Shown here piece by piece: positions 17,318 to 24,754 of a DNA stretch of 64,000 nt; the stretch's first letter is position 1; the number at the start of each line of letters is the position of its first letter. The notes beneath the pieces are model-generated. The model saw nothing but the letters and a program-made list of their open reading frames with translations. It had not been told where the DNA came from and did no database searches. Both the position numbers and the translations under genes were made by a program. The stretch is taken from assembly GCA_031963445.1 (NCBI GenBank), contig JASSUH010000001.1:1364001-1428000 (forward strand), given 5' to 3'. Source of the DNA: JASSUD01 sp031963445 (GTDB lineage: Bacteria > Pseudomonadota > Gammaproteobacteria > Burkholderiales > Burkholderiaceae).

Positions 17318-18139
17318 TTAATATTCGATGATGACTAAGCCTGCGCCGCCGTCACCGCCTGGACACCATTTGCCTTCGTAGTCTGTACCGCCACCTGCAC
17401 CGCCACCACCGGGGGTCATCCCTGGAGACCCTCTTCCGTAACGCCCGAGGCCACCACTACTGCTATAGGCAGCACCACCTGTCCTGCCTACTTTTTCTCT
17501 TGACGATTCTCCTGGTGACCCTGCTACTTGCCAATCGCCACCTTGACCGACACCGCCTAAAATGGGGGGTGCTTCAGATTCTTCTAAACGGTATGGGTGG
17601 TCGTCACCACTTTTGCCGCCGGTGGCTGAAATGAGGGAGCCCACCTTAGACGTACCGCCTGCCTCCGCTCTGGAATCACCCGCCTTGCCTGCAGCGCCGA
17701 CCGTGATGTTTAATGTTGTACCTGGAACCACTGTAAAAAAACCTTCGGCATAGCCACCACCAGCACCACTGATACTCACATACGAATCTGTCTCACTTGC
17801 ACCACCTCCACCACCACCCCATAGCCGAATTTTTATACGGGTACAGTTTTCTGGCACGGTAAATTCCCCATCCTTATCGAACACCTGCATATGCCTTAAG
17901 CCGCTATATTTCTCTTGAACCGTTTTCTCTATCTCGCCTCGGTTTTTTTGCACGGCCTCATCGACATACTTGCGCGTGGCTAACACATTGCCTGGTTCGC
18001 CAATGCGTGTGCCTTGTGCCATTGCGTTGAGTAATACTTGATGTATTTGCGCAGTCACTTCCACTGCATCATCAGGTAGGGTTTGATGGATATGGCTATC
18101 GTAAAATTCGCCGGTCGCCGCTGAGTAGTAAAGTTTCAT
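17318..18139 (-). CDS. Tail fibre with glycine-rich distal domain
   Basis: 273 residues. The N-terminal 60 (YYSAATGEFYDSHIHQTLPD) match the module found on two neighbouring fibre genes and on the DUF4376-like protein. A linker GEPGNVLATRKYVDEAV follows. The C-terminal 170 residues are highly glycine-rich (LWGGGGGGASETDS ... GAGGGYAEGFF ... LGRYGRGSPGMTPGGGG) and end GDGGAGLVIIEY, the pattern of glycine-rich phage adhesin tips. This is the only fibre in the array with that tip, so it probably recognises a different ligand from the others. Confidence 0.8.
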   Translation of the reverse strand: MKLYYSAATGEFYDSHIHQTLPDDAVEVTAQIHQVLLNAMAQGTRIGEPGNVLATRKYVDEAVQKNRGEIEKTVQEKYSGLRHMQVFDKDGEFTVPENCTRIKIRLWGGGGGGASETDSYVSISGAGGGYAEGFFTVVPGTTLNITVGAAGKAGDSRAEAGGTSKVGSLISATGGKSGDDHPYRLEESEAPPILGGVGQGGDWQVAGSPGESSREKVGRTGGAAYSSSGGLGRYGRGSPGMTPGGGGAGGGTDYEGKWCPGGDGGAGLVIIEY

Positions 18140-18155
18140 TGATGACTCCTCTTAT

Positions 18156-18677
18156 TTAATAGCCCAGTGCGAGCCAAAAGCCATCTACAGCAGGCGGGGA
18201 ACCTTGGAAGTCACAATACAGCTGAAAATCCTGAGTGCCTTTTACCACTACGTTGAGCGCGTGAATCCCGCTTCCGGGGATACCTGCGTTAGTCGCACAC
18301 ACCGAGAACACAGCCTGGGGAAAAGCAATCGGATACGTAACTTTGACGCCAGAATAAGGAGGTTTTTCAACAAATCCCCATTGCATAATGAGACCGCTGG
18401 GTAGGATTTGATATCCGCTTTGAAAGGCAGGAAACAGCTCTTCGTCTCGCTTCCAATACCGCTGATCACTTTGTTGACGGTTTTCTTCCATCACGTCATT
18501 GACATACTTGCGCGTGGCTAGCACATTGCCTGGTTCGCCAATGCGTGTGCTTTGTGCCATTGCGTTGAGTAAGGCTTGAGGCATTTGCGCAGTCACCTCT
18601 ACTGCGTCATCGGGTAGCGTTTTATGTATCTGGCTATCGTAAAATTCGCCAGTTTTTGCTGAGTAGTACTGTGTCAT
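18156..18677 (-). CDS. Short tail fibre with gp53-like C-terminal tip
   Basis: 173 residues: N-terminal YYSAKTGEFYDSQIHKTLPDD module, linker GEPGNVLATRKYVNDVM, then a tip starting YWKRDEELFP and containing GYQILPSGLIMQWGF, TYPIAFPQAVFSVCAT and the terminal FWLALGY. The tip matches the gp53-like tail fibre C-terminal domain. It is nearly identical in the N-terminal DNA to the fibre gene at 18699, which suggests duplication. AGGGAG-type ribosome site upstream. Confidence 0.82.
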   Translation of the reverse strand: MTQYYSAKTGEFYDSQIHKTLPDDAVEVTAQMPQALLNAMAQSTRIGEPGNVLATRKYVNDVMEENRQQSDQRYWKRDEELFPAFQSGYQILPSGLIMQWGFVEKPPYSGVKVTYPIAFPQAVFSVCATNAGIPGSGIHALNVVVKGTQDFQLYCDFQGSPPAVDGFWLALGY

Positions 18678-18698
18678 CGTTTCATCTCCCTCTTACTT

Positions 18699-19238
18699 TT
18701 AATAGCCCAGGGCCAACCAGCTGGTCGTAGTGAAGGCGGGGTGTTGATCGAACCAATCGCTTCTTACGGAAAATTTAGTGTTATCTATGTTTTGGTAGTG
18801 GAACATCATGTGCGCCTTTAGGTTTTTGCCTGTAGCGTTGTGTGTCAGCTGGATTGACAACACTTCGTTCGGGAAACTTAAGGGAAACGAAATCACACTG
18901 CTGTCATCATTGCTTGCACTCCTGACTTCTGCCATTCCCCATTGCAAAATAAGACCACTTGGCAACACTTGATAACCTTTCTCTGCATCAGGAAATAACT
19001 TCTCATCCCGATGCCAATACCGCTGATCACTTTGCTGACGGTTTTCTTGCATCGCGTCATTGACATACTTGCGCGTGGCTAAAATGTTGTTTGGGTCGCC
19101 AATGCGTGTGCCTTGTGCCATTGCGTTGAGTAATGCTTGATGCATTTGCGCAGTTACTTCTACTGCATCATTGGGCAGAGTTTGATGGATGTGGCTATCG
19201 TAAAATTCACCAGTTTTTGCTGAGTAGTACTGTGTCAT
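18699..19238 (-). CDS. Short tail fibre with gp53-like C-terminal tip
   Basis: 179 residues from the ATG at 19238, chosen because MTQYYSAKTGEFYDSHI aligns with its paralogue at 18156 and AGGGAG precedes it. The longer frame up to 19274 has no such match. Domains: N-terminal YYSAKTGEFYD module, linker GDPNNILATRKYVNDAM, and tip YWHRDEKLFPDAEKGYQ ... LPSGLILQWGMAE ... FPNEVLSIQLT ... WLALGY. The tip body differs strongly from its neighbours between the conserved ends. Confidence 0.82.
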   Translation of the reverse strand: MTQYYSAKTGEFYDSHIHQTLPNDAVEVTAQMHQALLNAMAQGTRIGDPNNILATRKYVNDAMQENRQQSDQRYWHRDEKLFPDAEKGYQVLPSGLILQWGMAEVRSASNDDSSVISFPLSFPNEVLSIQLTHNATGKNLKAHMMFHYQNIDNTKFSVRSDWFDQHPAFTTTSWLALGY

Positions 19239-19257
19239 CGCTTTATCTCCCTCTCGC

Positions 19258-20043
19258 TTAATAACCCAGTGCAAACCAAGTGAATTTGCTTTTTACTGAA
19301 TCGATCCAGGTGTAGTAGACGTCAAATTTCTTTTGATTGGCATTAAAGTAGGTTATTGCTGTCAACCCTTTTCGCTCAGATGGTGTTAAATGCACTGTCA
19401 ACACTTCATTAGGAAAACGTAAAGGGAAAGTCACTCGACCTTCATCCCCCTCATTCGGGTCTGCCTCTGTTATGCCCCACTGCATGATCATGCCGCTGGG
19501 CAGGACTTGATAGCCGGCTTCTCGCGCTGGAAATCGAAAGCGTTCTTCGCCTTGCTCGTGGGTGATATAGCGTTCGCCCACTTTTTCGACGTATTCGCGT
19601 GTGGCTAAGACGATGCTTGGATCAATCTTGAGTTCAACGACTTCGGTGCTGGTGACGGCTAACACCAATCGAATAATTTGTGTGCGCCCTGAGCCTTCAG
19701 CAAGCTTTGGCTTGTAGGTGGGAGGGCAATTGGCGACGGCGCATAAGTTGCCTTCATCGTCGAATAAGCCAATCTCACGGATCCACCAGCCGCCTTCGTT
19801 TTCAGGGATGATTTGTTCGGCGATCAGTTGATGAATATTGATGGGGTCAATCGACAGGGTATTAATCGATGCGCGCCGTTGTTCCTTAACGAGCTCGGTT
19901 TGTTCTCGCTTAGGGGTGGGCACTTCACCATTGCCATCACCCACGGCCATTTCGGTCAACTTAAATGTTGTTTTATCCGCGATGGCTTCGGAGATTTTCG
20001 CTTCACCTATCGCAGTCAGAATCGCAAAGAAAGTCTGTTTCAT
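19258..20043 (-). CDS. Tail fibre with DUF3751 (gpH-type) N-terminus and gp53-like tip
   Basis: 261 residues. The N-terminal 160 residues (MKQTFFAILTAIGEAKISEA ... ITEMAVGDGNGEVP-like spacing, WWIREIGLFDDEGNL) match the phage tail-collar fibre domain DUF3751, the end of P2 gpH that binds the baseplate. LATREYVEKVGERYITHEQG links to a tip with GYQVLPSGMIMQWG, FPNEVLTVHLT and FTWFALGY. One of three fibres in the array with its own baseplate anchor. Confidence 0.85.
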   Translation of the reverse strand: MKQTFFAILTAIGEAKISEAIADKTTFKLTEMAVGDGNGEVPTPKREQTELVKEQRRASINTLSIDPINIHQLIAEQIIPENEGGWWIREIGLFDDEGNLCAVANCPPTYKPKLAEGSGRTQIIRLVLAVTSTEVVELKIDPSIVLATREYVEKVGERYITHEQGEERFRFPAREAGYQVLPSGMIMQWGITEADPNEGDEGRVTFPLRFPNEVLTVHLTPSERKGLTAITYFNANQKKFDVYYTWIDSVKSKFTWFALGY

Positions 20044-20103
20044 TATGGTCACTTAGAGGTATTAATGGTGTGTGTAAGTTACTGCGCCCACCGTTGGCAC
20101 GGC

Positions 20104-20691
20104 TTACTGCAACCGGATTAATGCTGCGTTTAACTGTTGCTCAAACCCGTTGATTAAGGCATCGAGTTGGTCTTGGCTTTTCACTGCTTCTAGGGCTTGC
20201 AGATGTTGATGTTTCAAGCCATCAATCACGCCTACCGCTTGCGTTAGTTGTGCGCCTTGTTGAATGAGTTCTTTGCAAAAGCTTGCGAGGTCTTCTTTCG
20301 ATGCACGTGCTTCGATTTCCATTTCTAACGCGCGCTTTTCTTCAGGCGTTGCTGTGCCGGCTTGGTAAGCTTGAGCGAGGCGATATTTATTCAAGCGAGA
20401 GGTGACTTCGAGTGCGTCGCCTGTGCCGATAAATTTCTGGCGTTGGGCGTGGGTGATTTCAGTTAAGCGCCCGTGCGCGGCTTGCTTGGCGAGCGTGAAG
20501 GATTCGTTAGCGGATGGGAAAGTGGCTTGTGGTAAACCAGCTTTATCAGCTTCAATGCGCGCGCCTTGCGCTTGAGCGCTGAGCAATTCGCGGTGAGTTT
20601 CTGTGCTTATCGCGATCACATCGTCAGGCATCGTTTGGTGAATTTGGTTATCGTAAAAACCGTTGGTGGTGGCTGAGTAAAAGAGGGACAT
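20104..20691 (-). CDS. DUF4376-like tail fibre/assembly protein
   Basis: 195 residues. The N-terminus YYSATTNGFYDNQIHQTMPD-like module is shared with three fibre genes, but the rest is a helical domain (TLAKQAAHGRLTEITHAQRQ, LNKYRLAQAYQAGTATPEEKRALEMEIEAR) typical of DUF4376 proteins, found as fibre assembly factors or fibre-linked proteins in phages. It has no gp53-like tip. Its place in the middle of the fibre array suggests it helps fold or attach fibres. Confidence 0.75.
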   Translation of the reverse strand: MSLFYSATTNGFYDNQIHQTMPDDVIAISTETHRELLSAQAQGARIEADKAGLPQATFPSANESFTLAKQAAHGRLTEITHAQRQKFIGTGDALEVTSRLNKYRLAQAYQAGTATPEEKRALEMEIEARASKEDLASFCKELIQQGAQLTQAVGVIDGLKHQHLQALEAVKSQDQLDALINGFEQQLNAALIRLQ

Positions 20692-20724
20692 AGATTTTTC
20701 TCCTGATAAGTGTGTATGAGGGTG

Positions 20725-21192
20725 TTAACGGCCGATGGCAAACCAGCTGAATCCAGTAAGTGCGAGTTGGTGATTGAATATGCTTCTCCCCCAAGCATTA
20801 AAACCAGTGAGTTTGTCGGGCGGAGGCACAGCTGCCCCTGGATAACAGCCATCCCCCCCGCGATCTGTTAAAAATACGCTGTATGAGTATTCCTGAAAGG
20901 CTATTGGAAACGTGACCCATGTGCCGCCTCCATTAGGCGTACCAACACTGCCCCATTGCAAAATAAGGCCGCTGGGTAAGAGTTGATAATTTGGATGAGC
21001 ATCAGGGATAAGTTTTTCATCGTGGTTCCAATAGCGTTTATCGCTTTGCTCACGGACTTCTTGGATAGCGTCATTGACATATTTACGTGTGGCTAAAATG
21101 TTGCCTGGTTCGCCAGTTTTTAATTCGACAGCGTTGGGGCCGTTGCCTTCGCCTGTTGCTTTTGGATTCGCAAGGTGAGTTTTTTTCTTCAT
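20725..21192 (-). CDS. Short fibre-tip protein (gp53-like), no anchor domain
   Basis: 155 residues. It starts with about 25 residues of unrelated sequence, then LKTGEPGNILATRKYVNDAI, YWNHDEKLIPDAHPNYQLLPSGL-type tip start, VTFPIAFQEYSYSVFLTDRGG and terminal FSWFAIGR. It lacks a baseplate-binding domain, so it may be an alternative tip cassette or a partner of an anchored fibre. Close relative of the gene at 21214. Confidence 0.75.
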   Translation of the reverse strand: MKKKTHLANPKATGEGNGPNAVELKTGEPGNILATRKYVNDAIQEVREQSDKRYWNHDEKLIPDAHPNYQLLPSGLILQWGSVGTPNGGGTWVTFPIAFQEYSYSVFLTDRGGDGCYPGAAVPPPDKLTGFNAWGRSIFNHQLALTGFSWFAIGR

Positions 21193-21213
21193 GACTTATT
21201 CTCTTGATAAGCG

Positions 21214-21624
21214 TTAGCGGCCGAGGGCTAGCCAATGGCATGTGGTGTGGCCGTAATTGTGTGCGCCTGCATCCAGCCCAAATGCCATAAAGCCGGTTGA
21301 GTTTCCGGGGCTAGTCACGGCAGCTGGTACATGGCAGCCAGCACCGTAATCTGTCATCCACACGCGAAATTTGTCGTCAGAAAATGTAATGGGAAAGGTG
21401 ACCCAGTGATCTCTACCACTTGGCATATCAACGCCGCCCCATTGCAAAATAAGACCACTTGGGAAAACTTGATAACCATCTTGCATATCAGGAATTAATT
21501 TTTCATTGTGGTTCCAATAAAGCTCATTGCTTTGCTCACGGGCTTCTTGGATGGCTTCATTGACATATTTGCGTGTGGCTAAAATGTTGCCTGGTTCACC
21601 AGTTTTTAATGTTTTTTTCATCAT
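21214..21624 (-). CDS. Short fibre-tip protein (gp53-like), no anchor domain
   Basis: About 136 residues from the tandem ATG at 21624/21621. It is almost only linker and tip: LKTGEPGNILATRKYVNEAI, YWNHNEKLIPDMQDGYQVFP, SGLILQWGGVDMPSG, VTFPITFSDDKFRVWMTDYG and CHWLALGR. Paralogue of 20725-21192, with which it shares the GGG/PSG and TD.G.GC motifs. The missing anchor suggests a cassette rather than a free-standing fibre. Confidence 0.75.
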   Translation of the reverse strand: MMKKTLKTGEPGNILATRKYVNEAIQEAREQSNELYWNHNEKLIPDMQDGYQVFPSGLILQWGGVDMPSGRDHWVTFPITFSDDKFRVWMTDYGAGCHVPAAVTSPGNSTGFMAFGLDAGAHNYGHTTCHWLALGR

Positions 21625-21713
21625 GCGTCGCTTCAAGTATCAAGGTTGACTAAGGCACTGCGATTCACTAAAGGTGCAGTGACTTATCAAAATTCTTTGA
21701 TTGGTTTTTTTAT

Positions 21714-22163
21714 TTAGCGCCCCAAAGCAAACCAAAAGCAGTCCGAGGTATTCTTGCCAAGAACATAGACTGAGAAACTCTTCCGGTCATGAGATACGAC
21801 ATTGAATTGCTCTGCTCCGCGTATATCGCCCTGAGCACCCGTGGTAAAGACGCCGAACACTTCATTAGAGAAGGGATGTGGGTACTCAATAGTCTGTCCC
21901 CTAGGATGAGGCGTTGGCTGTTTGACAAATCCCCATTGCAGAATCAGTCCGCTAGGCAGTTCTTGATAACCGTCGCCTGTTTCGGGAAATAATTTGTCGT
22001 CTCGCTTCCAGTAGAGCGCATTGCTTTGCTCCCGGGCTCTCTGGATGGCTTCATCGACATATTTGTGTGTGGCTAGCATATTTCCTGGGTCGCCAGCTTT
22101 TAATTTGACAGATTTGGTTTTGCCTGTAGCAGTCAGCTTTGTAGAGTCAATTTGCTTTTTCAT
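21714..22163 (-). CDS. Short fibre-tip protein (gp53-like), no anchor domain
   Basis: 149 residues from the ATG at 22163, which has AGGTGA at good spacing; the ORF stays open upstream to 22208 without such support. Sequence: MKKQIDSTKL, LKAGDPGNMLATHKYVDEAI, YWKRDDKLFPETGDGYQELP, SGLILQWGFVKQPTPHPRG, YPHPFSNEVFGVFTTGAQG and CFWFALGR. The tip is close to that of the next upstream fibre (22254), so one probably arose from the other. Confidence 0.77.
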   Translation of the reverse strand: MKKQIDSTKLTATGKTKSVKLKAGDPGNMLATHKYVDEAIQRAREQSNALYWKRDDKLFPETGDGYQELPSGLILQWGFVKQPTPHPRGQTIEYPHPFSNEVFGVFTTGAQGDIRGAEQFNVVSHDRKSFSVYVLGKNTSDCFWFALGR

Positions 22164-22253
22164 CAGTTCACCTGAAGTATCAAAGATGGTTAAGGCACTG
22201 CGTTTCACTGAAGGCGCAGCGACGGATAAAAGTGAGTCGAAGCGTTTTTTTGT

Positions 22254-23225
22254 TTAGCAACCCAGAGCAAGCCAAAAGCAGGGCGTAGAAACTCGGCCAA
22301 ATGTGTAAGCAATAAATAATTTGAAAGCCGTGTTGTCTTGCGCTAACACATTGACCGTCTCGTCTGGATGCTTCTCGCCACCAGCACCGGTGGCAACAAT
22401 GGAAAACACAGCATTAGGAAAAGGAGTGGGATACGTAATCAGCTCTCCCAAAGGATCAGGCTCTGCGACATATCCCCATTGAAGAATCAGGCCGCTAGGC
22501 AGTTCTTGATAGCCGTTGCCTCTTTCGGGGAATAATTTTTCATCTCGCTTCAAATAGCGCTCATCACCTTGTTTAGGTGTCACATAGCGTTGACCGATGG
22601 TTTGTACAAAGGCGGTTGTTGCGAGTTGTTTGCTGTTGTTATCTTCATCAGCTGTTGGGGCGTTTGGGGCGCCCACGAAAACAGGGCTTTCCAGCGGTGC
22701 AAATTTTTCATCGACTTTTTGCATTGCTTGATCTACGTTTTCGCAGACTTCTTTTATCCTTTCATCAACATACATACGCGAGGCCACTACGATGCTTGGA
22801 TCGATTTTGAGTTTGACGACATCGGTACTCGTGACAGCTAGGATTAAACGAATCACTTGCGTTCTGCCTGAGCCTTCAGTCATCTTGGGTTTATAGGTCG
22901 GTGGGCAATTAGCGACAGCGCATAAATCACCATCTTCATCGAATAGACCAATCTCACGAATCCACCAACTGCCGACATCTTCTGGAATGATTTGTTCGGC
23001 GATCAGTTCAAGCGCATTGACCGGGTCAACCGAAAGCGTGTTGATAGGTGCGCGTCGTTGTTCGTTAATGAGAGTGGTTTGTGCTCGATTAGGGGCGGGT
23101 ATCTCGCCGCCGCCGTCGCCGACAGCTATCTCGGTCAAATTAATCGTAGTTTTGTTCGCAATGGCTTGGGCAAATTTGGCTTCGCCTACGGCGGTTAGGA
23201 TTGCAAAGAAAAGCTCTTTTTTCAT
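22254..23225 (-). CDS. Tail fibre with DUF3751 N-terminus and gp53-like tip
   Basis: 323 residues from MKKELFFAILTAVGEAKFA at 23225; the ORF opens at 23273, but the extra 16 residues overlap the upstream gene and lack homology. DUF3751 anchor (about 1-150; GSWWIREIGLFDEDGDL), a shaft segment of about 60 residues (ESPVFVGAPNAPTADEDNNS KQLATTAFVQT style repeat), and a gp53-like tip (ERGNGYQELP, SGLILQWGYV, FPNAVFSIVATGAGG, CFWLALGC). It is the longest of the gp53-tipped fibres and the best candidate for a full receptor-binding fibre. Confidence 0.86.
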   Translation of the reverse strand: MKKELFFAILTAVGEAKFAQAIANKTTINLTEIAVGDGGGEIPAPNRAQTTLINEQRRAPINTLSVDPVNALELIAEQIIPEDVGSWWIREIGLFDEDGDLCAVANCPPTYKPKMTEGSGRTQVIRLILAVTSTDVVKLKIDPSIVVASRMYVDERIKEVCENVDQAMQKVDEKFAPLESPVFVGAPNAPTADEDNNSKQLATTAFVQTIGQRYVTPKQGDERYLKRDEKLFPERGNGYQELPSGLILQWGYVAEPDPLGELITYPTPFPNAVFSIVATGAGGEKHPDETVNVLAQDNTAFKLFIAYTFGRVSTPCFWLALGC

Positions 23226-23245
23226 TGTTTGTCTCCTGATGAGCG

Positions 23246-24085
23246 TTAATAGCCCAGCGCCAACCAACTGCAAGAAATAAATGAGTAGCGTTGCGCCACC
23301 CAGTCGGACCTAACCAAAAATTTAGTGTTGTCTATCTTTCTATAAAGAAAGAAACTGCATGCGTTTCCGCTTCCGCCCGTACCATCTTCGGTGCATTGAA
23401 TACTCAGTACTTCATTCGGAAAACTGATGGGAAATGAAACCTGATTGCTCACAATATCGCCCCTGCCTGGCTGTATTTCTGCTACTCCCCACTGCAGAAG
23501 GAGGCCACTGGGTAGAATTTGATAGCCGCTTTGCCGATCTGGAAATAATTTTTCATCTCGATGCCAATAACGCTTGTCGCTTTGCTCATGGGCTTGTTGG
23601 ACAGCTTCTTGGACATATTCATTGACGTATTTGTGCGTGGCTAAAATATTGCCGGGATCGCCCATTTTTAATTCGATAACGCGGGGGGCGGGAACGTTGA
23701 GGACGACACGAATCAGTTGTGCGTCACCTGTGTGTTCGCTAAGTTTGGGTTGGTCGGTTGGCAGGTGGCTGGCTAACGCAAATAGCTCGCCTTCGTCATC
23801 GAATAAGCCGATTTCTCGTATCCAAGAGCTATCTTCATTGGCGGGGAAGATTTGTTCGGCGATTAGTTGGTAGATGTTGTCTGGATTCACTGAGAGCGTA
23901 TTGAGTGGCGCACGACATCGCTCGTTGATGAGGATGCTGCGCTCTCGATCAAGTGTGGGTACGTCGCTGTTGCCATCGCCGAGTGCTATCGAGCTTAGTT
24001 TGATCGTCGTTTTATGCTCAAGCGCTAGGGCGAATTTGGCTTTGCCTTCGGCGGTTAAGATGGCGAAGTAGGTTTGTTTTTTCAT
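23246..24085 (-). CDS. Tail fibre with DUF3751 N-terminus and gp53-like tip
   Basis: 279 residues. Anchor MKKQTYFAILTAEGKAKFA ... SSWIREIGLFDDEGELFALA is the gpH/DUF3751 baseplate-binding domain. LKMGDPGNILATHKYVNEYV links to the tip (YWHRDEKLFPDRQSGYQILP, SGLLLQWGVAEIQPG, FPNEVLSIQCTEDG, SCSWLALGY). It overlaps the annotated extra N-terminus of the next gene. Third anchored fibre in the array. Confidence 0.86.
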   Translation of the reverse strand: MKKQTYFAILTAEGKAKFALALEHKTTIKLSSIALGDGNSDVPTLDRERSILINERCRAPLNTLSVNPDNIYQLIAEQIFPANEDSSWIREIGLFDDEGELFALASHLPTDQPKLSEHTGDAQLIRVVLNVPAPRVIELKMGDPGNILATHKYVNEYVQEAVQQAHEQSDKRYWHRDEKLFPDRQSGYQILPSGLLLQWGVAEIQPGRGDIVSNQVSFPISFPNEVLSIQCTEDGTGGSGNACSFFLYRKIDNTKFLVRSDWVAQRYSFISCSWLALGY

Positions 24086-24112
24086 GAGTCAACTCAGGTA
24101 TGAATTTCGTCG

Positions 24113-24754
24113 TTAGCATTTGATGCAAATCAGCATCGCGATATTGCGCGGTCGGGTTTCAATTTCGCCTACTTCTGATGTGTTGAAGTGATGGGTATGT
24201 TCGCCGTTGGATGTCGTCTCGAAGGTGTGGTTATGGTTACCAGCACTAGTGGTTTGTATATAAGCGGGAGGTGCATAGCCTGCTGCAGCAAAGCCTCCTC
24301 TGCTAGGACCAGCATTGGGAGAAAGAGAACCGTGCGTATGCTCACCATTCCAATTCGTTGTGCCCTGATGGTCATGCTTTCCCTCTGAATCAGTCGATCC
24401 GGAGTGACTATGCGATTGAATGGCATCGGTTTGATAGCTTCCTATTTGCCGATCTTTATCTACACCTCGTTCGGCATCCCATCCTCGAATAAATTCACCG
24501 CGACAATCGGGCAGATTAAAAGTGGTCTCCCCATCGCCTTCGCCAAAACAAGTTCCAATGGCTTCAAATAAGTTTGCATAAGTACTGCGTGAGACAGCTT
24601 CGCCATTACAGACTAGATAGCCCTCGGGAGCAGTTGGGCGACCGAAGAATCGCAGCGTGCCAGGGACGACTACGCGGCTAATCGCCTCATCGACATACTT
24701 GCGCGTGGCTAACACATTGCCTGGTTCGTTAGTTTCAAGGTAGGTTTGTTTCAT
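24113..24754 (-). CDS. Tail-collar fibre with histidine-rich tip
   Basis: 213 residues. After ETNEPGNVLATRKYVDEAIS comes a phage tail collar domain (RFFGRPTAPEGYLVCNGEAV, YANLFEAIGTCFGEGDGETT, FNLPDCRGEFIRGWDAERGV), then a tip with many His-x-His pairs (HSHSG, KHDHQG, EHTHGS, NHNHTF, EHTHHF), the pattern that binds metal ions in rod-like fibre tips. Its start overlaps the end of gpI by four bases. It lies where P2 has gene H, and is the only fibre here with a collar domain. Confidence 0.87.
   Translation of the reverse strand: MKQTYLETNEPGNVLATRKYVDEAISRVVVPGTLRFFGRPTAPEGYLVCNGEAVSRSTYANLFEAIGTCFGEGDGETTFNLPDCRGEFIRGWDAERGVDKDRQIGSYQTDAIQSHSHSGSTDSEGKHDHQGTTNWNGEHTHGSLSPNAGPSRGGFAAAGYAPPAYIQTTSAGNHNHTFETTSNGEHTHHFNTSEVGEIETRPRNIAMLICIKC

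Noticed and set aside
13139..24085. Diversity-generating retroelement acting on the fibre genes
   Set aside because: The reverse transcriptase has the maturase domain and intron boundaries of a group II intron. No template/variable repeat pair with adenine-specific changes was seen in the fibre tips.
17318..24754. CRISPR array, because of repeated short sequences
   Set aside because: The repeats are coding linkers and N-terminal modules of fibre genes, several hundred bases apart, not short evenly spaced units.
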